The notes under the pieces were generated by a model. The model was not told the DNA's origin. It saw only the letters and a list, made by a program, of their open reading frames with translations, and searched no databases. A program made the translations under genes and the position numbers. A DNA stretch of 64,000 bases from an uncultured Bryobacterales bacterium. GTDB taxonomy: Bacteria; Acidobacteriota; Terriglobia; Bryobacterales; UBA6623. The DNA lies in contig CATOTH010000001.1 in NCBI GenBank assembly GCA_951813065.1, positions 682,001 through 746,000 on the forward strand, written 5' to 3'. Shown here piece by piece: positions 26,093-35,728 of this stretch; positions within the stretch are counted from its first letter, which is position 1, and the number at the start of each line of letters is the position of its first letter.

Positions 26093-26464
26093 CTAGAGCA
26101 TTTGCCTAGAGGTTGGCTCTGTCCTTTTTTTGGTCAATGTCTGTCCGTGCGCGGAGCAAACCTGAACCGTGGCTTGGTGCACGTCCCAGTCCGCCTGCAG
26201 CCGCATCCAGAACTGAGCAGAGGTGTGGAGAATCGCCACAACCGCAGCGCCGTATCGGGCGTCACCCGGCGTTTTCCGAGAATGACCTCGTTGTGACGAT
26301 TCGCGATTCGCCGAAATCCCCAGCCGTTTCGCGGCCTCGACCTGCTGGAGACCAAGTGGCTCAAGGAACTCTTCGAGCAACATCTCTCTAGGAGAGACCG
26401 TGGGACCTGACCAACCTGGATCTCTAGTGATCGTCTTCGATTCCGACATCATGGGCATGGCCAT
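26093..26464 (-). pseudogene. higA: HigA-family antitoxin, frameshifted
   Basis: The N-terminal part reads SGPTVSPREMLLEEFLEPLG, then EAAKRLGISANR, a clear HigA/VapI helix-turn-helix. The reading then shifts frame near 26305 (NRHNEVILGKRRVTPDTALR is in another frame) and returns near 26230 with TSAQFWMRLQADWDVHQA. Two frame changes are needed to restore the normal HigA sequence, so the gene is broken. It follows the remnant of its toxin in the same frame. Confidence 0.75.
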
Positions 26465-26713
26465 TCCCCCACCGAGAGTCACGCGATATTGATCGTTGGT
26501 CCGAATGCTGTGTTGCTCGAATCGGACGCCTCTCAGTCGCTCCAAGCGGTTGCGCGCCGGGATTTGCAGGTCATCGAGTCGAACCGCTACATCGAGGGCC
26601 TACAGCTTCCTCTGTGCGCCCCGCCACAAATTCTTGGGCAATTGCCTTGCGTAGCTCGTGTTGCGGCTCCTGAATGCGTCACGGGCAACTTCACCGGCGA
26701 ACGACTGAACCAT
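26465..26713 (-). pseudogene. higB: HigB-family toxin with premature stop and lost C-terminus
   Basis: From ATG at 26713 the frame reads MVQSFAGEVARDAFRSRNTS, then LPKNLWRGAQRKL, a TAG stop at 26602-26600, and continues LDVAVRLDDLQIPARNRLER, GQHSIRTNDQYRV-type sequence (here FEQHSIRTNDQYRVTL). This is the HigB (RelE-like) pattern. The usual C-terminal residues after QYR(V/I).F are missing and the frame runs straight into the antitoxin remnant. The toxin is therefore doubly inactivated, consistent with loss of the antitoxin. Confidence 0.75.
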
Positions 26714-27236
26714 GCATCCGCCTCAACTACACGATACCGCTCCTACGGCCAATGCGGCCTGCCAGGATGGACTGTAACCGTTGGTGGCGACTGGATGGCA
26801 CTAGCTCGCTCGTCGGAGCCCCTAAGCTCTTGTCGATGGCCGAGGAGGGGTGCTGTTCGTCAACGGGTTCGTGGGGCGCCCGTAGCGGTTGGCCACGCAT
26901 GAGCGAGGTCTACTCTGACGGTTCGACGCATCACGCGCGAGATCCGTGGAGGGTGCTAGGCGTGCCACAATCACGAGTGGCCGAGCTAAGCACTAGCGTA
27001 TGTGGTCTCTTCAAGCTATGACAGCAGGGCTACAGTGTTTGCTCACGGCGGTCGCCGGACATGACGCCGATTGTGGCTGGGAATGCACCCGCGTAAATCT
27101 CTGATAGGGGACTGCCAAGAGCCGGCAACCTTCATTGATCGCAATAAGGCTGAAAGGTTAGGAGAGGACACAATTGAGAATCCTCTGTGTGAGATGTTTC
27201 GTTTAGCGAGCGACTTCGTCGAATTGATCCACGAGT
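26714..27236. other. Intergenic stretch
   Basis: About 520 bases between the decayed toxin gene and the DUF1501 gene. No gene, repeat or RNA was recognised. Confidence 0.4.
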
Positions 27237-28676
27237 TCATGCCAAGAGGGGTTTCAACACTTCGCCATGCACGTCCGTAAGCCGGTAGTCGCGTCCCTGG
27301 AACTTGAAGGTGAGCTTGGTGTGGTCGAGCCCCAACAAATGCATGATCGTGGCTTGCAGGTCGTGGACCGTCGTCGATTGTTCGACAGCACGGTAGCCTA
27401 GCTCGTCGGTTGCTCCCAGTCGCGCCCCGGCTTTGATGCCGCCACCGGCGAACCACATGGTGAATGTCCGATGGTGGTCACGGCCCACGTTGGGGTCGTC
27501 CGGCTCGCCCTGCAGCATCGGAGTGCGCCCGAACTCCCCTCCCCAGATCACAAGGGTTTCGTCGAGCATCCCCCGGCTCTTGAGATCCCGGATCAATGCC
27601 GCCGTGGCCTGATCCACCTCGCGACAGCGCTCCGGCAAGTGACGCGGCAGGCTGGTCCTCGTGCCGCCGTGGTGGTCCCACTCCCCATGCATGAGCTGCA
27701 CGTAGCGCACGCCGCTCTCGACCAGTCGCCTTGCTAGCAGGCAGTTGTTCGCAAACGACTTCTTTCCGGGCTCGGTGCCGTACATTTCTTGGATATGCGC
27801 GGGCTCCCGCGAGATGTCCATCAACTCGGGCACAGCGGTCTGCATCCGGTAGGCCAGCTCGTAGGACGCGATCCGTGTCTCGATTTCTGCGTCCCCGACA
27901 TCTTCGTGCCGCATGGTGTTCAAGTCCCGGATCGTGTCCAGCGACTCGCGACGGATGGCGGGGCTGACGCCGCTCGGATTGGACAGGAACAGCACGGGCT
28001 CGCCGCCAGACCGGAACTGCACGCCCTGATAAACGGTCGGAAGGAATCCGGGCCCCATGCACGCGGCCCCGCAACGCGCGCCGCGGCCCGAGGAGAGCAC
28101 CACGAAACCCGGTAAGTTCTCGTTCTCGCTACCGATCCCGTAGGTCAGCCAAGCGCCCATCGAGGGCCGTCCCGGCCGTTCGTGGCCGGTGAACATTTTC
28201 AGTTGCGCGGGTACGTGATTGAACTGATCCGTCGTCAGGGAATAGAGGAATGCGGTTTCATCCACGATCGCGCTGATGTGCGGGAGCAGCTCGGAAATGT
28301 AGGTTCCGGTCGAGCCGTGCCTCTTGAACTCGAACTGCGGGCCTAGCAGGCTGGGCCTGCCTGACAGGAATGCGAAGCGCTCCCCCTCAATCAGTTCTTC
28401 CGGCACCGGGGTGCCGTGAAATTGCTGTAGTTTCGGCTTGTAGTCGAACAGATCCAGTTGCGATGGCGCGCCCGCCTGGCAGAGGAAGATGACGGCCTTG
28501 GCCTTCTGCGAATAGTGCGGATCGCGTGCGCCGAGCCGATTGTCGGTCCTGGCCGGGGCCGCCCGGGACTCACGCTCCATCAGCGAAGCCAGGGCCAGAG
28601 AGCCGATGCTCAGGCCGGCCGTGGAAAAGAAGTGTCGCCGCGTGGTCGCGATACCGACGTTGTTCTTCTCGCTCAT
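27237..28676 (-). CDS. DUF1501 protein with Tat signal
   Basis: 479-aa secreted protein of the DUF1501 family (alkaline-phosphatase/sulfatase-like fold). It starts with a twin-arginine signal, TTRRHFFSTAGLSIGSLALAS. Family marks include FLCQAGAPSQLDLFDYKP, DQFNHVPAQLKMFTGH, HGEWDHHGG, LVIWGGEFGRTPM, GRDHHRTFTMWFAGGGIK and the C-terminal HDLQATIMHLLGLDH. It starts five bases after the stop of the DUF1549/DUF1553 gene, so the two form an operon. This pair is typical of planctomycetes, verrucomicrobia and some acidobacteria, and is thought to act in breakdown of complex polymers, though no exact reaction is established. Confidence 0.94.
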   Translation of the reverse strand: MSEKNNVGIATTRRHFFSTAGLSIGSLALASLMERESRAAPARTDNRLGARDPHYSQKAKAVIFLCQAGAPSQLDLFDYKPKLQQFHGTPVPEELIEGERFAFLSGRPSLLGPQFEFKRHGSTGTYISELLPHISAIVDETAFLYSLTTDQFNHVPAQLKMFTGHERPGRPSMGAWLTYGIGSENENLPGFVVLSSGRGARCGAACMGPGFLPTVYQGVQFRSGGEPVLFLSNPSGVSPAIRRESLDTIRDLNTMRHEDVGDAEIETRIASYELAYRMQTAVPELMDISREPAHIQEMYGTEPGKKSFANNCLLARRLVESGVRYVQLMHGEWDHHGGTRTSLPRHLPERCREVDQATAALIRDLKSRGMLDETLVIWGGEFGRTPMLQGEPDDPNVGRDHHRTFTMWFAGGGIKAGARLGATDELGYRAVEQSTTVHDLQATIMHLLGLDHTKLTFKFQGRDYRLTDVHGEVLKPLLA

Positions 28677-28681
28677 TGTGC

Positions 28682-31600
28682 CTACTCCCTTGTGAAGGTC
28701 TCGTCCAGATTCAGAAGCACGTTGGCGACCATGATCCAGGGGGCGAAGCCCGAATCCGCCAGGTTGGCCTGCCGACCGCTGAGGGCTTTTCCGACAAGGT
28801 TGGAGGCTAGCATCGGTTCTGCCTCGTACTTAGCCGCCATCCGATCCTGGAACTGCAGGAGCCGGGCCAACTCGTCTTCGGCGGGCTTGCGGGCGAGGAC
28901 GGTCCGGAATCCATGGGAAATGCGGTCGGCGCGATTCGGGCCGCCCTCGGACAGCATTTTCTCCGCGAGCGATCCCGCCGCCTCGAAGAAGGCGGGGTCG
29001 TTGAGCGTATTGAGTGCCTGCAGGGGGGTGTTGGACGAGGACCGGTCGACCGTGCAGACCGTGCGGTCGGGCGCGTCGAAGTTCATGAAGGCCGGGTAAA
29101 CGACCGTGCGCTTGTAGAAGGTGTAGAGCCCGCGGCGGTACCGGTCGGCTCCATCGCTGGTCGGCCAATGCTTGAACCCACCCTCAATGAAGTGATCGCC
29201 AAACACTTCGGCGGGCTGTGGCGGAAACACGCTCGGGCCGCCGATCGCCCTGCTCAGCTGGCCGCTGGATGCCAGCGCGACGTCCCGAACGGCCTCGGCC
29301 GACACGCGGAACCGAGCCCCTCGGGAAAGCAATACGTTGTTCGGGTCCCGTTCGATCTTGTCGGCGATCGAGGTGGAAGCCTGCCGGTATGCGGAGGAAT
29401 GCATGATCGTCTTGAGCAGGGCCTGGGTGTCCCATTCCAGGCGGACGAATTCGGTTGCGAGCCAATCCATCAACTGCGGGTGCGACGGGCGGTCGCCTTG
29501 CGTGCCGAAGTCTTCCGCCGTCGCGACCAGGCCCCGGCCAAACAACCGGTTCCAGACCTGGTTTACCCGAACTCGGGCAGTCAGTGGATTCGTGCCGTCG
29601 GTCAGCCACCGAGCCAGCGCCAATCGGTCGCCCACCTCGGGTGGACGACCGGAAGTCAGGACGGACGGTACGCCAGGAGCGACTTGCTCTCCCAGGTCCA
29701 GGAAGTTGCCACGGTTCTGCATGCGGGTTTCCCGAGGCTCTGGCAATTCGCGCATGACCAGGGTCTTCGTTGTGTGCTCGTTCCGAAACGACTCCAAGCG
29801 CGCCTTCAAGGCGGCGTATTCGCGCCGCTCTGCATCGAGTTGCGGGGCGATGGAACGGAAGTGCGCTGAGAGTCGGGCTGCATCGGCCGCAGAGCGCCGC
29901 GCCGGATTGATGGCCAGCACCCGGCGCACGCTGGCCGGCGTCGCCTGCGATGCGGCAATTTGCTCGCCGCTCAGGGACGTCGCCGAGATGCGCACCCGGC
30001 CCAGAACGTTCTTCTCCCCTCCAGGCGAGTCGTGGATCAACCGCACCTTCAGCAGCGACCCCTCAGGCAATTCAACGGGTGCCGTCAGGCGCAGCACCGC
30101 TTCCGGCGCGACGGCGTCAGGCAGTGATTCCGACACTGGGTTCCAGCCGGTTTCCGGTCGCCCGTCCAGCACGGAAGCCAGGTCCACGGGTGCCCACCCG
30201 CCGTCATCGGCGGTTGCGCTGGCGAAACGCAGCCGTGACTCGCTCTCGGCCCCGAAGTATGGTTCGAAGTAGAAGCCGTAGGCACCCCGGTCATTCGTCA
30301 ACTTGAGGAGAATCTCGTTGGTTCCGGCTCGCAGGTCAAGCCTCAACTCCTCCTGATCGGGAGCGATGCTGCGAGTCGGATCGGTCGAGATGACAAGCTC
30401 GGAATTCAACCAGACCTTCAGGCCCTTGAGGCTGCCCAGCGACACCAGAACGGATGTTGGCTCGGGGACCTCGACCGTACGGTACACATAGCTGGCGCAG
30501 TTCGACTCGGAGTCGTCCGGTATGTAGCCCAGGTAGTGGACACGACCGTCGGACCACGCCTTCTTCTCGTTCCAGGCGAGGTGGCCCTCTTCGTACGTCG
30601 CCGCGAGATCGACGCCGGTTTCCGGCGGGAACACTGTACGGAACGCTTCGTCTCTCGAACGCACTCGAAACGGGCCGATGGCGTGCCAGTTCGTCCATAC
30701 CGGCTTGTTGTCGAGCGCCGCGGCGTGCATCGTCTGTCTGGAAGGGGTCCATGCCTCGGCCTCGATGCCGGTCAAGGAGAAAGCTCTGCCCTCCCCCTGT
30801 CCCGGCCTGCTCGTGGTCAAGCTCTCGTGGGGGAGTGCCTCGATCCGAAGTCCGGTCAATGTCGTCGATTCCGGTTCAAACGTGAGTTCGTAGACGTTGC
30901 GGCTGCCGGCCGGTTCTCCGCCCAGAACTGAGCCGTCAGAAAGCACTTGCAGGTCCGCACCATCGACCACCGCGGCCCCGGTCGGCTGGAGGACCTGCCA
31001 AGCATCCTGCCAGGGGGCCAGGTCGGGCACTATGCGCGCTTCCCACGCCCGCTGCGCATCGTCCAGTACCGCGGTTTGCGTATCAAGAACCGCCTTCACA
31101 GTTTCGACCTCGGCGGTCCGGCGGCCCAGTTCCTCCTTTTCCCCGGTGAAGACGTCCATTTCGGAGGAGATCTTGATCGCGCTGTCGGCCGTGTTGTTGA
31201 AGATCGCGTAGAGCTTGTAGTACTCGGTCTGCTTGAACGGATCGTACTTGTGGTCGTGGCATTGGGCGCATCCCACGGTCGAACCGAGCCAGACCGTCGC
31301 GGTCGTGTCCACTCGGTCTTTCACAGCTGCATCGTAGAACTCGTCGTTCTTCGCGCCCGCCTCGTTGTTGAGCATCGTGTTCCGGTGGAATCCAGTGGCG
31401 ACGATCTGGTCTACTGTCGGATTCGGCAGCAGGTCCCCTGCGAGCTGCTCGATCGTGAAGCGGTCGAAGGGCAGGTTGCGGTTGAAAGCGTCAATCACCC
31501 AATCGCGGTAAGCCCAAATCGTGCGAGGCTCGTCGCTCTCGTACCCGTTCGTGTCTGCATAGCGCGCCAGGTCGAGCCAGTATCCCGCCCAGTGCTCGCC

Positions 31601-32332
31601 GTAGTGGGGCGACTTCAGCATCCGGTCGATCAACCTCTCGTAGGCATCGGGACTCGTGTCTCCGACGAAGCGGTCCACTTCTTCGATGGTCGGCGGCAGG
31701 CCCCGCAAGTCCAGGCTGACCCGGCGAACCAGCGTTTCCCTGGAAGCCTCCGGCTCGAAAGACAGGCCCTCCTTCTCCAGCCGGGCAAGGACGAAGCTGT
31801 CGACAGGGTTACGGACCGCGTCGCTTTGCCGGACCGCGGGAGGCGCGTGGCGCACCGCCGGCTGGTACGCCCAGTGCAGTGCAACCTGTTCGGTCGCCAC
31901 TCCGACAGCATCAGGCCAGGACGCTCCTTGGTCTATCCAGTGCTTGATGAGAGCGATGTCGTCCTCTGAGAGCCTCTCGCCCGTCAGGGGCATCGCGTTC
32001 AAGGTGCCGATTCCCGCGATCCTCTGGAACAGCGGACTCTGATCGGCATCTCCGGGCACGATGTTCGGGCCGGAGACTCCCCCGCGAAGGGCGACAGCCT
32101 TCGAATCCAGGCGAAACTCGCCCAGCTGCTGTGCGGAGCCATGGCAAACCTGGCAGCGCTGTTCGAATATCGGATAGACCTGAGATTCGAAATTGATTCC
32201 CCGACCGGAAGCAGATGCCGCCTTCTCGTCCGCAATCGCTGGCGTAGCGGACGCAGCAAGCAACAGGAGGCACGCTAGCCCGCCGGAGCCTCCGGCCAAC
32301 ATCTGCGATAGCACGGTTGTCTGTCTGGGCAT
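28682..32332 (-). CDS. PSCyt1/DUF1549/DUF1553 protein with c-type haem sites
   Basis: 1216-aa secreted protein. After a signal peptide (LACLLLLAASATPAIA) comes a planctomycete-type cytochrome domain with haem motif C60-Q-V-C63-H64. DUF1549 follows at roughly residues 173-380 (NPVDSFVLARLEKEGL, RVSLDLRGLPPT, YGEHWAGYWLDLARYADTNG), with a second C355-A-Q-C358-H359 motif. The middle part (about 480-760) looks like beta-rich, sugar-binding-like sequence. DUF1553 forms the C-terminus (LARWLTDGTNPLTARVRVNQ, WNRLFGRGLV, SSAYRQAS and SSNTPLQALNTLNDPAFFEA). It is the first gene of an operon with DUF1501. Likely an extracellular or periplasmic redox enzyme in polymer degradation; the exact reaction is unknown. 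Confidence 0.94.
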   Translation of the reverse strand: MPRQTTVLSQMLAGGSGGLACLLLLAASATPAIADEKAASASGRGINFESQVYPIFEQRCQVCHGSAQQLGEFRLDSKAVALRGGVSGPNIVPGDADQSPLFQRIAGIGTLNAMPLTGERLSEDDIALIKHWIDQGASWPDAVGVATEQVALHWAYQPAVRHAPPAVRQSDAVRNPVDSFVLARLEKEGLSFEPEASRETLVRRVSLDLRGLPPTIEEVDRFVGDTSPDAYERLIDRMLKSPHYGEHWAGYWLDLARYADTNGYESDEPRTIWAYRDWVIDAFNRNLPFDRFTIEQLAGDLLPNPTVDQIVATGFHRNTMLNNEAGAKNDEFYDAAVKDRVDTTATVWLGSTVGCAQCHDHKYDPFKQTEYYKLYAIFNNTADSAIKISSEMDVFTGEKEELGRRTAEVETVKAVLDTQTAVLDDAQRAWEARIVPDLAPWQDAWQVLQPTGAAVVDGADLQVLSDGSVLGGEPAGSRNVYELTFEPESTTLTGLRIEALPHESLTTSRPGQGEGRAFSLTGIEAEAWTPSRQTMHAAALDNKPVWTNWHAIGPFRVRSRDEAFRTVFPPETGVDLAATYEEGHLAWNEKKAWSDGRVHYLGYIPDDSESNCASYVYRTVEVPEPTSVLVSLGSLKGLKVWLNSELVISTDPTRSIAPDQEELRLDLRAGTNEILLKLTNDRGAYGFYFEPYFGAESESRLRFASATADDGGWAPVDLASVLDGRPETGWNPVSESLPDAVAPEAVLRLTAPVELPEGSLLKVRLIHDSPGGEKNVLGRVRISATSLSGEQIAASQATPASVRRVLAINPARRSAADAARLSAHFRSIAPQLDAERREYAALKARLESFRNEHTTKTLVMRELPEPRETRMQNRGNFLDLGEQVAPGVPSVLTSGRPPEVGDRLALARWLTDGTNPLTARVRVNQVWNRLFGRGLVATAEDFGTQGDRPSHPQLMDWLATEFVRLEWDTQALLKTIMHSSAYRQASTSIADKIERDPNNVLLSRGARFRVSAEAVRDVALASSGQLSRAIGGPSVFPPQPAEVFGDHFIEGGFKHWPTSDGADRYRRGLYTFYKRTVVYPAFMNFDAPDRTVCTVDRSSSNTPLQALNTLNDPAFFEAAGSLAEKMLSEGGPNRADRISHGFRTVLARKPAEDELARLLQFQDRMAAKYEAEPMLASNLVGKALSGRQANLADSGFAPWIMVANVLLNLDETFTRE

Positions 32333-32862
32333 CCCATGACCCTCGCGGGCTGCTGTCCGATTTCGAATCCGATTGAACGGCCCCAGCCCGTCTCTTGGCC
32401 AGCGTGCAGGCCCCTCAACCCGACTTGCCCGGATAGGGACAGCGGTTCCGCCTCATCGTTGCGAAACCATGCAAATTATAGCCCACATCACGGGCATTCG
32501 GCCAAGAGCCCAATAGAATCAGTGGCTTGGCAAGACCGCAATTCGGGCGGGTGCGGCAGTGGTTGCTAAGTACCCGCGATGACGGCACTTCATCGCGCTT
32601 CCCGGTGGCCGGGAGGGATGTGGGTATCTGCTGGGTTTGGTTCAAGTGGCCGTCTCATGGCAGCTGTGACGGCGAAGGGGCGCGAAGTTCCGCGTCAGGA
32701 TGGCCCGCCCCGCTTGCCATGCGAGGCCGGAGTGTCCGGGGTGCTTCTCTATCAGACCGAACACGGGCGGTTGGTTGATGTCAGGCAGCAGCTTGCCGCG
32801 GCGCAATTCGCCCGAGACAGATCGCGAAAGCCGTGGTTTCCACGCTCACGTCCAGACCTGGT
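32333..32862. other. Intergenic stretch upstream of the PSCyt operon
   Basis: About 530 bases. It must hold the operon promoter, but no confident boxes were seen. No gene was recognised. Confidence 0.4.
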
Positions 32863-33471
32863 TCAGCGAGTCCCGGGGATGAAGTCAGGGTCGCTTGTCA
32901 AGGCCCAAGCGTCCATCTCGAAGCCGTCCTCGCGCATCGAGAACATCACCGTGTGGCGGCCGGGCTTGTCGATGTCAAGCCAAATCAGGCCCGGAACGCC
33001 GCAGTGCTCCTCGGCCGTGCGCTGCTTGCTCGCCCAGGTCCAGACGTTCTTGCCCTCGCACCATTGCATGCGCTGGCCCGAATCGGGCCATGAACCGTCA
33101 ATGCCGACGTGAATGCCGTTGTCTTCCGTGCCGGTTGAGTAGGCGCGCACCCAAACGAAGTATCGCCCGGGGTTCGTTATCGCAACGTCGTACTCAAGGA
33201 CTGCCATGACGCCGGGTTCGTTCGTGAAGTTCTCCCCGCGAATGAGCTGGTCGTCGTGGGTTACGCGCGTGTCCGGTAGTGCCTCAACGTAAGCGTTGCC
33301 GCTTGCGCTCTCGGCGTGCGCACCGGTCGAGATGACCACCCATTTCCGCACTTCGGTCAGCCTCTGCCGATCGAAGCTCTCGGCCTGGACGTCAAGCAGC
33401 CCGCCCCTTTCGGTCGGGACTTGGGCACCTGCGATCAGGCACGCTGCAAGGAACAACCAGGTCAGGCGCAT
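32863..33471 (-). CDS. Secreted beta-rich protein, GH115 C-terminal-like
   Basis: 202-aa protein with a signal peptide (MRLTWLFLAACLIAGAQ). The rest reads as one beta-sandwich domain: LLDVQAESFD near the start, YDVAITNPGRYFVWVRAYST, GTEDNGIHVGIDG, then WLDIDKPGRHTVMFSMREDG and FEMDAWALTSD. This resembles carbohydrate-binding-like domains such as the GH115 C-terminal domain. No catalytic part is attached. ATG at 33471 is chosen over an upstream start that would put residues before the signal peptide. It may assist binding of a polysaccharide, in keeping with the nearby sulfatases. Confidence 0.75.
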   Translation of the reverse strand: MRLTWLFLAACLIAGAQVPTERGGLLDVQAESFDRQRLTEVRKWVVISTGAHAESASGNAYVEALPDTRVTHDDQLIRGENFTNEPGVMAVLEYDVAITNPGRYFVWVRAYSTGTEDNGIHVGIDGSWPDSGQRMQWCEGKNVWTWASKQRTAEEHCGVPGLIWLDIDKPGRHTVMFSMREDGFEMDAWALTSDPDFIPGTR

Positions 33472-33860
33472 CAATCCCGCGATTGTACTCTGTGCCTCGG
33501 CAGCAGCACTCACTCGGCGGCCCGATAGCGGAACTCTTCAACTCGTATGGCGGCGGACCCCTTTTGCATAGACCCCCAGCTTGGAGTTCGAGAAACCGCA
33601 AGGGTTGTTGGTCTGAAATCCGGACACTTCGAGACCGCGCGGGTGCTACTTCCAATTCACTTCGTCCACCGATGAAGTAGAGTGGCAAACCTGGCGGCCC
33701 CGGAAGACGCCGCCGTTGAGCAACACCTTGCCGAAGCAATCCCCGCCAAGTTTGCGAAGTCGCTCGGAGGCCGGATGGGATCGCCCGCGTTCGCACGGCG
33801 TACTGCCGCCTTTCCGAGTCGGCCTTCCATTGACTGCACGTCTGCGTCTAGCGGGGCGTC
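33472..33860. other. Intergenic stretch between divergent genes
   Basis: About 390 bases between the secreted protein (minus) and the secretin-like gene (plus). No gene was recognised; it likely holds both promoters. Confidence 0.4.
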
Positions 33861-35504
33861 TTGGATATAGCCGTGCTGTTGCCACTTCGCCGGTTTCTTC
33901 CGTTGCTTCTCTTGGCGGTCTTTGTCGGCTCAGCCGGAGCGGACGAATCCGCGGAGGCGTTGTATCGCAAGGGGTCGCGTGCTCAGCGGCAGGGACGGCA
34001 CATCGAAGCCTATGTGCTCTACAGCAGGGCCAGGGCTTTGGATCCGGGAAACGTCAAGTACGTGCGGGCATCCCGCGGGGTACGGCGCAGCGCAGCCCAG
34101 TTGCTGGCCGCTGCCGGCGAGTACCGCACAGCCATCGAACTGGCGCCCGATTCATGGGAGTTTCAATCTCTGATCGCGGAGCCAGACGACGACGCCCGGC
34201 CGCCTGTGATCTCCGTTGAAGCGGCCAAGCCGCTGCCGCGGCAACCCGCGACGCTGGACTACTCCGATCACAAGGCGTCATTTCAGTTCCGTGGTACTGC
34301 CGGAGAGGCATACGAGACCGTGGGCGAGGAGTTTGGTGTACGGGTCATTTTCGATCAGGACTTCAACCCCGATCATTCAGTCCGCGCCGACCTCAGCGAG
34401 TGCGGGTTCGGCTGCGCGATGCGTGCGCTGGGAGCCATCACTGGTTCGTTTGCGGTGCCTCTGGAGACTGACCTGATGCTGCTCGCATCAGACGAACCGG
34501 GTAAGCGGGCCGAGCTGGACACGGTTGCGTTTGCGTCGATTCCCCTGGAGGGTGCGTTGACTCCGGAAGAGATTTCCGAGGTTGGTCAGGCCGTACAGCA
34601 AGTACTCGACTTGAAGAGGTTCCAGTCGACAGTCTCGGGCTCGGTGCTCTTCCTTCGAGATTCGGTGGCAAAGGTCGGCATGGCCCGGACCCTGGCAGCG
34701 AATCTGCTCCATCCCAAAGGCGAATTGCAGCTCGAGATGAGGATGATCATGGTCTCCAGTGGGAGCCGTCGCAATTTCGGCGTCGACTTGCCCAAGAGCT
34801 TTCCGGTCACCACTCTCGGCTCGATGCTGGGTGCCGCACCTGCCGCCGCTGCTCAGCGCCTGGTTGCGCTTGGCGGGGGCGAGACGGCGGTGGGCGTGTC
34901 TTTGGGCGATGCCTCAGTGCTCGCTCGCCTCGAAGCGAGTTCTTCCGAAACCCTCCAGTCGATGAGTATCCGGGTCACCCACGGCGTTCCGGCTGAGTTC
35001 AAGGTCGGGGAGCGCTTCCCGATTACGACCGCGCAGTATTCGGGGGGATCGCCCCAGAGCGGAGCCGGCTACATCCAGCCGGCCCCATCCATTACGTTCG
35101 AGGATCTGGGCCTGAACCTGGCCGTTACCCCGTTCATTCACACCGCGATGGAAGCCACGTTGCAGCTCGAGGTGAATTTCCGCCTGCTGTCGGGAGGCTC
35201 AGTGAACGACGTGCCCATCCTCTCGAACCGCGAGTTCACATCGTACGTTAGGTTGCGTCGTGGGGAGTTCGCGATCGTGTCCGGCATGCAGATCTACGAG
35301 CGCCGCAGAACCTCAGGAGGAGTCGCGGGTCTCGGGAACATCCCCTGGCTCGGGAACCTGTTCCGCACCAACGACTGGCAGTGGAATCGCAGCGAACTTC
35401 TCGTGCTCGTGCGGCCCCGTGTTGTCCGTCTTCCGCCTGGCGAGTTGGCCGTAATGCCCGAATTCCTGTTTGGTTCGGAGGAGCGTCCGCAGCTACCGCT
35501 CTGA
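33861..35504 (+). CDS. TPR plus secretin-domain protein (GspD/PilQ-like)
   Basis: 547-aa envelope protein. After a signal peptide (LLPLRRFLPLLLLAVFVGSAGA) comes a TPR-like pair of helices (EALYRKGSRAQRQGRHIEAY, LYSRARALDPGN). A secretin-type STN/N-domain region follows (residues about 140-290), then the C-terminal secretin barrel domain: VTHGVPAEFKVGERFPITT, TFEDLGLNLAVTPFIHT, PILSNREFTSYVRLRRGE, then GNIPWLGNLFR and SELLVLVRPR. This layout is common in acidobacteria. Start is uncertain: TTG at 33861 or GTG at 33873. It stands alone, without pilus or type II secretion genes nearby, so its export role is unclear. Confidence 0.87.
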   Translation: MDIAVLLPLRRFLPLLLLAVFVGSAGADESAEALYRKGSRAQRQGRHIEAYVLYSRARALDPGNVKYVRASRGVRRSAAQLLAAAGEYRTAIELAPDSWEFQSLIAEPDDDARPPVISVEAAKPLPRQPATLDYSDHKASFQFRGTAGEAYETVGEEFGVRVIFDQDFNPDHSVRADLSECGFGCAMRALGAITGSFAVPLETDLMLLASDEPGKRAELDTVAFASIPLEGALTPEEISEVGQAVQQVLDLKRFQSTVSGSVLFLRDSVAKVGMARTLAANLLHPKGELQLEMRMIMVSSGSRRNFGVDLPKSFPVTTLGSMLGAAPAAAAQRLVALGGGETAVGVSLGDASVLARLEASSSETLQSMSIRVTHGVPAEFKVGERFPITTAQYSGGSPQSGAGYIQPAPSITFEDLGLNLAVTPFIHTAMEATLQLEVNFRLLSGGSVNDVPILSNREFTSYVRLRRGEFAIVSGMQIYERRRTSGGVAGLGNIPWLGNLFRTNDWQWNRSELLVLVRPRVVRLPPGELAVMPEFLFGSEERPQLPL

Positions 35505-35632
35505 GGTGTGAGGCCGCTGTGGAGCAAGCTCGACAAGCGCACTTTCAAGCTGCGGCTACGGGGGCACGAGGTCAAGCGCCGACCGGCTGTAAAGGAATTC
35601 ACGCGTCACCCGCTGGGATCTTGGCGTGGCTG

Positions 35633-35638
35633 TATAAT
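35633..35638 (+). promoter_or_regulatory. Candidate -10 box upstream of the peroxidase gene
   Basis: TATAAT lies about 90 bases before the peroxidase start and matches the -10 consensus exactly. No convincing -35 box at 17 bases upstream was seen. Position makes it a reasonable promoter candidate only. Confidence 0.3.
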
Positions 35639-35728
35639 GACCGCACATCTAGTCGTGGCGAGTGACGCGCGTCGATACACCATCTGCTGCGCTGAAGTCT
35701 GCCCATCCGTGATCGAGGAGGATCCAGC

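Noticed and set aside
28913..30272. Long plus-strand frames opposite the PSCyt gene
   Set aside because: Composition follows the codon positions of the haem protein; no recognisable domain.
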